Program-made: the position numbers and the translations under genes
The notes under the pieces: generated by a model
The model's database searches: none
Seen by the model: the letters and a program-made list of their open reading frames with translations, nothing else
What the model was told of the DNA's origin: nothing
NCBI GenBank assembly: GCA_946887065.1
Contig: CAMPKL010000277.1
Location: 1-5,634 of the forward strand
Source: an uncultured Bryobacterales bacterium
Lineage (GTDB): Bacteria > Acidobacteriota > Terriglobia > Bryobacterales > UBA6623
Direction: 5' to 3'
DNA: 5,634 nucleotides
In this document: positions 1 through 5,634 of the stretch, one piece after another
Layout: each line of letters opens with the position of its first letter
Position numbering within the stretch: position 1 is the first letter of the stretch

Positions 1-2044
1 CGATACCGCTGACGTACTGCGGGAAGGACTCGAGGCGAGTTCCCCCGACGGTGCGGACCGAGATCAAGGCGCCGTCTTAAGCCGGAGATGGACTCCGGTT
101 TTTCGGAATCTGCTGGATGGCGCCTCGGTTCGATTAGCGGTCGATCTGTTGGCCGACATACCGAAGTCGGATGGTTTTTTGGCAGCCGCGCTCGGCGGCG
201 CCACGTCGCGTTTTGACGTCGTGATTGATCCGCGCGCAGAGGGCGATCACATCTCGATCGGCCAGACCGTCCGTAAGGACAACGCCGTCTATCAAGAAAT
301 TTGGACCCGCTTCCCGGCTCGTTCCATTCGCGAGGGTATTCGTGAACCATTCGCTTTTGGCGGCCGCGTCGAAGCCTATGACCTCGACGTGACACTCGCC
401 GATGACCTTTCCATTGCAGTTGTAGCTTCGGCCAAATTTGTGGTGACGGAGCCAGGGCGACGCACATTCCCTTTTAGCCTTTCCAGAAGGCTGGAAATCA
501 GTGAGATCACCGTCGATGGCGAGCCTGCTGAGTTTCTGCATGATGCCGGGGGGCCTGCACTGCCCGGGGACTTGGACTACAGCACGGCGCTGTTGGTTTT
601 GCCCGAGCCGCGCGAGCCTGGCGCGGTCTTGAATATCCGTTTCCGCTATCAGGGCCGCGTCGTTGACCACACCGATAACGACGTTTATCTGGTCGGCAGC
701 AGAACGAATTGGTACCCACGGGGCCGGTTCGAGCCGAGCGATTACCGGCTGACATTTCACTACCCGGCGACCCTGGATCTGCGGGCTACTGGGATTCTGC
801 GCGAGACCACTGAAGAAGGTCAGCAAAAGACCTCGGTCTACGAGACGGAGGATCCAATTCAACTGGCCGGCTTCAACTTGGGCCGCTATGTGTCCGAAGT
901 TCGCGAGATCGGAGAGTATCGGCTGGAGATTTTGGCGAATCGGGAACTTGAGTCGCGTTTCCAACCAAGAGAGCAAATCATCACGGCGCCGATCTCACCG
1001 GGCTCACGCCGCAGTCCGATCGACCGAGGCGGGCAGAATGTATTACGGCTTCCGGCCGAATCGGCCCAGGCCCCGGTCGAACAGATCGGCAAACTCGCGG
1101 ACACAGTAGCGAGTTCGTTTGCGTATTTTCTCGGCCAGTTCGGGCCGCCCGTATCGCGAGCCGTGTCGATTACGCCGATCCCCAACGGCTATGGACAGGG
1201 ATTTCCAGGGCTAGTGTATGCGCCGACGTTGAGTTACCTGGATCCCCTGAAACCGCCGCTTGTGAACCTGACGGATCAGCAGCGGTCCTTCTACAAGGAA
1301 GCTTTGTTCCCGCATGAGATTTCCCATCAGTGGTGGGGCAATCGAGTTACGGTCAACGACCAGTTGGATTCGTGGCTTGCCGAGGCGCTGGCAACTTATA
1401 GCGCGCTGCTTTATCTTGAGCGACAGTCGGGTCCGGCCACGGTCGGACGTCTTTTGTCGTACTACCTTGAGGACCTACTGCGCGAGAATAGCGACGGCAA
1501 CACGAATGAATCCGCGGGACCGATTATTCTCGGCGATCGATTGACGTCATCTCGTTTTCCGAGAGCGATGGCCGCCATCGTTTACGGCAAAGGGGCCTGG
1601 ATTATGCATATGATTCGTTCGGCGATTGGCCCCGAGTCATTCGCGAAACTGCTGTCCGCACTGCCCACGGATTTTGCTGACCGTAATATCAGCACCGAAG
1701 ACTTTCGCGAGGCCGCAGCCGCATATCTACCCGCTGGTTCGGCTGACCCGGCACTCAAAGAGTTTTTCGATCAATGGGTATACGGAATCGGCATTCCGCG
1801 CTTGAAGGTGCGTTGGTCCCAAGAACAAGGACGCGTCAGCGGCGTCATTGAGCAGACGGGCGTTCCGGACTATTTCGCTGCTCCGGTTACGCTTGAGTTG
1901 CAGACGGCGGGAGGGGCCGTCAGGAAGCAATTGCGCACCAATGGGCCTGCGACGGAATTTTCGTTCGCGATCCCGGAAAGAGTTCAACAAGTCCGCCTCG
2001 ACCCGGACCGGGTGCTGCTGGCCCTGATCGAGCAACCGCAATAG
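1..2044 (+). CDS. M1-family (gluzincin) zinc metallopeptidase, 5' end outside window
   Basis: Partial gene. The frame is open from base 2 to the TAG at 2042-2044, giving 680 visible residues. No ATG or GTG occurs in frame in the first 50 codons. The TTG at 149 is only an internal leucine codon, so the true start and any signal peptide lie upstream. Numbering from base 2, the zinc site is HEISH at 438-442 followed after exactly 18 residues by E461 in WLAEALA, which is the M1 HEXXH-X18-E signature. Y528 in VYGKGAW fits the catalytic tyrosine. Residues from about 123 to 250 resemble the M1 N-terminal beta domain ([17 protein letters not shown]). About 120 further residues precede it. The C-terminal 90 residues look like a beta domain. 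The exopeptidase GAMEN motif is not conserved; GYGQGFPGL at 396-404 takes its place, so aminopeptidase activity is uncertain. The family hydrolyses peptides with one zinc ion. Export is likely but cannot be seen here. Confidence 0.9.
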   Translation, partial: DTADVLREGLEASSPDGADRDQGAVLSRRWTPVFRNLLDGASVRLAVDLLADIPKSDGFLAAALGGATSRFDVVIDPRAEGDHISIGQTVRKDNAVYQEIWTRFPARSIREGIREPFAFGGRVEAYDLDVTLADDLSIAVVASAKFVVTEPGRRTFPFSLSRRLEISEITVDGEPAEFLHDAGGPALPGDLDYSTALLVLPEPREPGAVLNIRFRYQGRVVDHTDNDVYLVGSRTNWYPRGRFEPSDYRLTFHYPATLDLRATGILRETTEEGQQKTSVYETEDPIQLAGFNLGRYVSEVREIGEYRLEILANRELESRFQPREQIITAPISPGSRRSPIDRGGQNVLRLPAESAQAPVEQIGKLADTVASSFAYFLGQFGPPVSRAVSITPIPNGYGQGFPGLVYAPTLSYLDPLKPPLVNLTDQQRSFYKEALFPHEISHQWWGNRVTVNDQLDSWLAEALATYSALLYLERQSGPATVGRLLSYYLEDLLRENSDGNTNESAGPIILGDRLTSSRFPRAMAAIVYGKGAWIMHMIRSAIGPESFAKLLSALPTDFADRNISTEDFREAAAAYLPAGSADPALKEFFDQWVYGIGIPRLKVRWSQEQGRVSGVIEQTGVPDYFAAPVTLELQTAGGAVRKQLRTNGPATEFSFAIPERVQQVRLDPDRVLLALIEQPQ

Positions 2045-2048
2045 CGAC

Positions 2049-4085
2049 ATGACGACTTCCGCCTTAGTCCCGGCGAACTCTCCGCCGTTCCAGTTGGCTT
2101 CCGATTACGAGCCGCGCGGCGATCAAGCAGCGGCCATCGAATCGCTCGTCCGCGGAATTCGCGACGGTGACGATTATCAGACGCTGCTCGGCGTCACCGG
2201 TTCTGGCAAAACCTTCACCATGGCGAAGGTTATTGAGGAATTGAATCGGCCGGCTCTGATTCTCGCGCACAACAAGACTCTCGCGGCGCAGCTGTACCAC
2301 GAGTTTCGATCATTCTTTCCGACTAACGCAGTGGAATATTTCGTTTCTTATTACGACTACTATCAGCCGGAGGCTTATATGCCGACGAGCGATACGTACA
2401 TCGAAAAAGAAGCCACCATTAACGACGAGTTAGACAAGCTGCGCCTGTCCGCTACCCGGTCGTTGTTTGAACGCCGCGACTGCTTGATTGTCGCTAGCGT
2501 CAGTTGCATTTACGGTCTTGGTTCGCCCGAAGCTTACTACGGCATGTTGCTCATGCTGGAGAAAGGGCAAAAGATTAAGCGCGAGGACATCGTGCGGCAA
2601 CTGGTCAAGATCCTCTACAAACGACGCGACGGCGAACTGGAGCGCGGCACGTTTCGAGTGATCGGCGACGTCATTGAAGTCCAGCCGACCTATGACGATT
2701 ACGCCTATCGAATTGAGCTTTGGGGCGACGAGGTGGACAAACTTTCGCAGATCGACGTGATCGCCGGTCAAGCGCGCCAAACCTATCAGCGTCTGCCGAT
2801 CTACCCGGCTTCGCACTATGTCATGTCGGATGAAATGCGTAGCCAGGCGGTCGTGTCGATCCTGGAGGAACTGGATTGGTGGACTGCCGAGTTGCACAAG
2901 AACGACAAGCCTCTCGAGGCGCAGAGGCTGAGCCAGCGCGTGCAGTTCGACATCGAGATGATGCGAGCGATCGGCTATTGCCACGGGATTGAGAATTACT
3001 CGCGGCACTTCTCGGGTCGTTTGCCTGGCGAGCCTCCGCCGACGCTGCTGGACTACCTACCCCAAGACGCGCTGCTTTTCATCGACGAGAGTCACCAGAC
3101 GGTGCCGCAGCTTCGGGGCATGTACAAGGGCGACCGCGCGCGCAAAGAGAATCTTGTGCAGTTCGGATTTCGGATGCCGAGCGCGATGGACAATCGCCCT
3201 TTGACGTTTGAGGAGTTCGAGAACCGCATCGGTCAAGCTGTCTTTGTTTCGGCGACCCCGGGCCCGCACGAGCTTTCCCGCTCGGGCGGCGTAATCGTCG
3301 AGCAAGTGATTCGCCCCACGGGATTGCTGGATCCGCCGGTTGAGATTCGCCCCGTAAGAGGGCAGGTCGATGACCTGTTGGAGGAGATCCGCATACGGGC
3401 CGAAAAGAACGAGCGCGTGTTGGTCACGACGTTGACCAAGCGAATGGCCGAGGACTTGGCTGAGTACTACGCCGAGGCCGGAGTGAAATGCCGTTACCTG
3501 CATTCGGAAGTCGACACGCTCGATCGCGTCAAAACCCTACAGGATCTGCGCCGCGGCGAGTTCGATGCCCTGATCGGCGTCAACTTGCTGCGGGAGGGAC
3601 TCGATTTGCCAGAGGTTTCGTTGGTGGCAATCTTGGACGCTGACAAGGAAGGATTTTTGCGCTCAACCGGGGCGCTCATCCAAACGATTGGCCGGGCGGC
3701 TCGAAACATCAACGGACGCGCCCTGCTTTATGCCGACAACATGACTGACAGCATGCAGCGTGCTATCGAAGAGACCGACCGCCGCAGAGAAGTTCAGCGC
3801 GCCTATAACGAGGAGAACGGGATTACTCCTCAAGGTATTTCGAGGCCCATAGATATGACTCTGGCCCGCATTGTCGAAGCCGATTATGTCCAGGTGGCGC
3901 TTCCCGAGGATGCCGAAGAGAATCAACCGGAAACGGAAGCGGAAGGATGGCTGCTCATCGGTCAACTTGAGAAGCGAATGACGGAGGCCGCCAAGGCTTT
4001 CGAGTTCGAGCAGGCTGCGGCACTGCGGGATCGGATCGCCCAACTGCGCCGGCAGTTTCCTAACAAGCACGACGGCCCGGGCTAA
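2049..4085 (+). CDS. uvrB: UvrABC excinuclease subunit B
   Basis: Complete, 678 aa, close to the 670-aa norm. UvrB is the ATP-dependent damage-verification subunit of cytoplasmic nucleotide excision repair. It is loaded by UvrA and then recruits UvrC for dual incision. Visible motifs in order: [13 protein letters not shown] at the N-terminus (14-26), Walker A GVTGSGKT (48-55), the beta-hairpin segment [12 protein letters not shown] (101-112) that clamps one DNA strand, the UvrA-interaction region (about 150-250), DESH of helicase motif II (346-349), SATPGP (401-406), [13 protein letters not shown] (510-522), QTIGRAARN of motif VI (545-553), and a UVR motif (about 636-671) for UvrC contact, with [11 protein letters not shown] at its core. 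An acidic linker at about 617-633 separates helicase and UVR parts. No key residue is missing. The ATG lies 4 bases after the peptidase stop without an evident Shine-Dalgarno sequence, which suggests translational coupling. Base composition matches the neighbours. Confidence 0.98.
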   Translation: MTTSALVPANSPPFQLASDYEPRGDQAAAIESLVRGIRDGDDYQTLLGVTGSGKTFTMAKVIEELNRPALILAHNKTLAAQLYHEFRSFFPTNAVEYFVSYYDYYQPEAYMPTSDTYIEKEATINDELDKLRLSATRSLFERRDCLIVASVSCIYGLGSPEAYYGMLLMLEKGQKIKREDIVRQLVKILYKRRDGELERGTFRVIGDVIEVQPTYDDYAYRIELWGDEVDKLSQIDVIAGQARQTYQRLPIYPASHYVMSDEMRSQAVVSILEELDWWTAELHKNDKPLEAQRLSQRVQFDIEMMRAIGYCHGIENYSRHFSGRLPGEPPPTLLDYLPQDALLFIDESHQTVPQLRGMYKGDRARKENLVQFGFRMPSAMDNRPLTFEEFENRIGQAVFVSATPGPHELSRSGGVIVEQVIRPTGLLDPPVEIRPVRGQVDDLLEEIRIRAEKNERVLVTTLTKRMAEDLAEYYAEAGVKCRYLHSEVDTLDRVKTLQDLRRGEFDALIGVNLLREGLDLPEVSLVAILDADKEGFLRSTGALIQTIGRAARNINGRALLYADNMTDSMQRAIEETDRRREVQRAYNEENGITPQGISRPIDMTLARIVEADYVQVALPEDAEENQPETEAEGWLLIGQLEKRMTEAAKAFEFEQAAALRDRIAQLRRQFPNKHDGPG

Positions 4086-4137
4086 GTTAATGGTCATGAC
4101 GTGGGCAGCGACTATGCAAAGCTCAGTTGTGGCCGGG

Positions 4138-4458
4138 ATGAAGAGTTCAATTTTCTTGATGTTGACGCTATTTGCGCCTTGCTTGGTTCACGCACAGGAC
4201 AAGTCATCGGAACCTCAGCCGAAGTTAGAAATCAATTTGGCCTCAAAAGCGGAATTAGAAACCCTGCCGGGCATTGGACCGGAGCGGGCCGGCTGGATGA
4301 TCGAGACTCGGCGCAAGAATGGAAAGTTTCGCTGTATCGAGGAGCTTCGGGCCATGCCCCGCCTCTCGGATCGTCAGTTCGAGGCCTTGCGGCCGTTGAT
4401 ATTCGTGACCGACCCGGACCGGCGTTGCCGGCTTGAGTCGGAGCGGCTAAGAGAATAA
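4138..4458 (+). CDS. Small secreted ComEA-like helix-hairpin-helix protein
   Basis: Complete, 106 aa from the chosen start. The frame is open back to ATG codons at 4090, 4096 and 4114. I prefer 4138 because it gives a textbook Sec signal peptide: MK, a hydrophobic core (SSIFLMLTLFAPCLV) and HA before Q20 as a probable cleavage site. FAPC is not a lipobox. After a short Pro/Lys/Glu linker, residues 31-90 match the ComEA-type HhH fold: INLASKAELETLPGIGPERA holds the canonical PGIG turn (44-47), and the second hairpin has PRLS (74-77) where the glycine turn would be. Such domains bind the DNA backbone without sequence specificity. ComEA proteins do this in the periplasm or at the cell surface during DNA uptake. 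The mature part has exactly two cysteines (C66, C97). The gene follows uvrB closely, but a signal peptide argues against a direct repair role. Fold is fairly sure; function is not. If 4090 or 4096 were the start, the protein would gain 14-16 N-terminal residues. Confidence 0.8.
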   Translation: MKSSIFLMLTLFAPCLVHAQDKSSEPQPKLEINLASKAELETLPGIGPERAGWMIETRRKNGKFRCIEELRAMPRLSDRQFEALRPLIFVTDPDRRCRLESERLRE

Positions 4459-4470
4459 CCAGCGAGGCAA

Positions 4471-4487
4471 CCACGATACAATCGTGG
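4471..4487. repeat. Perfect 7-bp inverted repeat upstream of kdsC
   Basis: CCACGAT (4471-4477) and ATCGTGG (4481-4487) are exact reverse complements separated by ACA. With a one-G bulge, the flanking AA and TT could add two pairs. The repeat fills much of the 37-base gap between the HhH gene and kdsC and ends 8 bases before the kdsC ATG. There is no T-run after it, so an intrinsic terminator is unlikely. It could be an RNA hairpin near the ribosome landing site, an operator-like dyad, or chance. Confidence 0.5.
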
Positions 4488-4495
4488 GTTACATT

Positions 4496-5050
4496 ATGAC
4501 CGCTCCCTCCCATTCAGAAGACGTTCTGGCGCGCGCCTCAAAGATCAAGCTGTTGCTTATGGACTGTGACGGCGTGCTCACCGACGGACGCGTCTATTTC
4601 TTGCCGAATCCCGACGGGACCGTCGGCGAGACGAAGTGCTTCGATACGCAAGACGGAATCGCCTTGCAGTGGGCGTACCGCAACGGAATCGAAACGGGCA
4701 TCATCTCCGGCCGGGGCGGCATTGCTGTTCGCGAACGGGCTCGCTCGGCGCACATGCGGTTCCTGTTCGAAGGCAACACGGAGAAGCTGCCGCTGTTCGA
4801 TCAGGTGCTGGCGGAGACAGGCTATAGTCCGGAAGTGATCGCCTACGTAGGCGACGACGTCACGGATCTGCCGATCCTCAAGCGTGCCGGACTCTCAGCG
4901 GCGCCTTCTAATTCTCGTCAGCAAATCTTGGACCTGGTCCACTACCGGATTCCCTCGCCGGGAGGGAGCGGCGCCGTTCGTGACGTGATCGAACTGCTGT
5001 TGAAGGCACAGGGCAAGTGGGACGGCGTTTGGAACCACTACGACGTCTAG
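4496..5050 (+). CDS. kdsC: 3-deoxy-D-manno-octulosonate 8-phosphate phosphatase (KdsC-type HAD hydrolase)
   Basis: Complete, 184 aa, near the E. coli KdsC length of 188. It removes phosphate from Kdo 8-phosphate to give Kdo, the inner-core sugar of LPS, in the cytoplasm with Mg2+. HAD motifs are intact: motif I LLLMDCDGVLTDG with nucleophile D23 and acid/base D25, motif II IISGR (S71), motif III K97 in NTEKLPLFDQ, and motif IV GDDVTDLP (D120, D121, D124). There is no cap insertion, as expected for the capless C0 class. FDTQDGIALQWA (49-60) and the glycine-rich tail GGSGAVRDVIELLLKAQG (156-173) are KdsC-like. An in-frame GTG at 4484 would add four residues, but it sits inside the inverted repeat, so the ATG at 4496 is preferred. 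No kdsA, kdsB or kdsD is visible nearby. The main alternative is another C0 sugar phosphatase, such as the phosphatase part of a sialate or KDN pathway; KdsC is favoured. Confidence 0.9.
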   Translation: MTAPSHSEDVLARASKIKLLLMDCDGVLTDGRVYFLPNPDGTVGETKCFDTQDGIALQWAYRNGIETGIISGRGGIAVRERARSAHMRFLFEGNTEKLPLFDQVLAETGYSPEVIAYVGDDVTDLPILKRAGLSAAPSNSRQQILDLVHYRIPSPGGSGAVRDVIELLLKAQGKWDGVWNHYDV

Positions 5051-5057
5051 CGAGCGC

Positions 5058-5634
5058 ATGAGCGCGAAACGACAACAATCGCCTGCAAAGAAGGCTGCCG
5101 GCAAGCCTACGCCGGCCAGCCGATTGCGCTACCTGCCGTGGGCGTTCGCCCTACTGGTGATCGTCGTGGGCGTGGCGGCCTACTGGCCCGCGACGGCGGG
5201 CGGGTACATCCTTGATGACTACGACTTGCTGGAGCCAGGGGGACCCGTACGCACGCCGAGTTTCAGCATGCTGATTGGACCCGAGCGGCCGATCGTGACC
5301 ATGAGCTACCTGCTCAATTCGCGGCTTGGCGGACTCGACCCAGGCAGCTTTCACGTCACCAACATTCTGCTTCATTGCTTGAACGCTCTCATTTTGTGGC
5401 GAATGCTGGCTGCGCTGTTCGCGGCCGGCAAAATTCCGGAGCGTATCACAGCGAACGGCGACCTATTCGTTTACGGGGTTCCCCTGCTCTTCCTGCTGTC
5501 GCCTGTCCAGACCGAATCGGTCGCGTATATCAGCAGCCGTTCGGAACTGCTCGCGGCCGTTTTCTTTCTGTTGGGACTGTGGGGGTTTATCGTCTACCGC
5601 GAGCGGCGGCCTTGGGCGGCGGCAGCGATCGTAT
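5058..5634 (+). CDS. TMTC-like GT-C membrane glycosyltransferase, 3' end outside window
   Basis: Partial gene. The ATG at 5058, 7 bases after the kdsC stop, opens 192 codons without a stop to the window edge. A Lys/Ala/Pro-rich cytoplasmic N-tail (1-24) precedes a first membrane helix (about 25-43). Then comes a short extracytoplasmic loop with D53-D54, the position of the acidic catalytic motif in GT-C enzymes. RPIVTMSYLLNSRLGG (77-92), FHVTNILLHCLNALILW (98-114), SPVQTESVAYISSRSELLAA (148-167) and a helix at about 164-180 match the conserved order in bacterial relatives of TMTC/DUF1736 O-mannosyltransferases. These use a polyprenyl- or dolichyl-phosphate sugar to glycosylate targets outside the membrane and often carry C-terminal TPR repeats. 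The TPR part, if present, is beyond this window. The sugar and acceptor cannot be read from the sequence. Position after kdsC fits an envelope glycan role, but that is inference. Confidence 0.82.
   Translation, partial: MSAKRQQSPAKKAAGKPTPASRLRYLPWAFALLVIVVGVAAYWPATAGGYILDDYDLLEPGGPVRTPSFSMLIGPERPIVTMSYLLNSRLGGLDPGSFHVTNILLHCLNALILWRMLAALFAAGKIPERITANGDLFVYGVPLLFLLSPVQTESVAYISSRSELLAAVFFLLGLWGFIVYRERRPWAAAAIV

Noticed and set aside
149..151. TTG as the start of the peptidase gene
   Set aside because: The same frame is open back to base 2 with no stop, and the protein reads smoothly across this point, so it is an internal leucine codon.
134..976. 280-codon open frame on the minus strand
   Set aside because: It lies antisense to the peptidase gene, has no recognisable domain, and the + strand frame gives a clear protein family match. 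Long antisense frames are common in GC-rich coding DNA.
2430..3008. 192-codon minus-strand frame inside uvrB
   Set aside because: It is a shadow of a fully conserved uvrB coding region.
4075..4082. GCCCGGGC palindrome at the end of uvrB as a terminator
   Set aside because: It has no loop and no following T-run, and it lies within the uvrB coding sequence.
4101..4436. 111-codon + strand frame overlapping the HhH gene
   Set aside because: The alternative frame has no recognisable motif, while the other frame encodes a signal peptide and an HhH domain.
4477..4482. TACAAT as a -10 promoter element before kdsC
   Set aside because: No acceptable -35 element occurs 16-18 bases upstream, and the hexamer is part of the inverted repeat loop and arms.
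4562..4570. Cysteine inside the HAD motif I of KdsC (DCD instead of the common DVD)
   Set aside because: The middle position of DxD varies in HAD enzymes and both catalytic aspartates are kept, so no functional change is implied.

Overview
The window is a gene-dense, same-strand stretch of bacterial chromosome with GC content in the high fifties by eye. It carries five protein-coding genes on the + strand. Two run off the edges: an M1-type metallopeptidase enters from the left and a membrane glycosyltransferase leaves on the right. Between them lie a complete uvrB, a small secreted helix-hairpin-helix protein and a kdsC-type phosphatase. I see no tRNA, rRNA, CRISPR array, insertion sequence, attachment site or origin.

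Layout: bases 1-2044 encode the C-terminal 680 residues of a zinc metallopeptidase with an intact HEXXH-X18-E site. After 4 bases comes uvrB (2049-4085, 678 aa), with all helicase motifs, the DNA-binding beta-hairpin and a C-terminal UVR motif. Next is a ComEA-like gene whose best start (4138) puts a clean signal peptide in front of one canonical and one degenerate HhH hairpin. A 37-base gap holding a perfect 7-bp inverted repeat leads to kdsC (4496-5050). After 7 more bases comes a TMTC-like GT-C glycosyltransferase (5058 to the edge). No gene-free stretch exceeds about 55 bases.

The host is most likely a Gram-negative bacterium, because a KdsC phosphatase implies Kdo and therefore LPS. The combination of an M1 peptidase with a GQGFP segment, a TMTC-like transferase and a small HhH protein beside uvrB suggests Acidobacteriota or a relative. 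That placement is inference from recollection of gene styles, not a search.

The tight spacing suggests co-transcription, but the genes do not form one pathway: nucleotide excision repair (uvrB), envelope sugar metabolism (kdsC), an envelope glycosyltransferase, a possible DNA-binding exported protein and a peptidase. I found no convincing evidence of a previously undescribed system. The oddest points are the loss of the GAMEN motif in the peptidase, the secreted HhH protein with two cysteines next to uvrB, and the inverted repeat over the kdsC start region.
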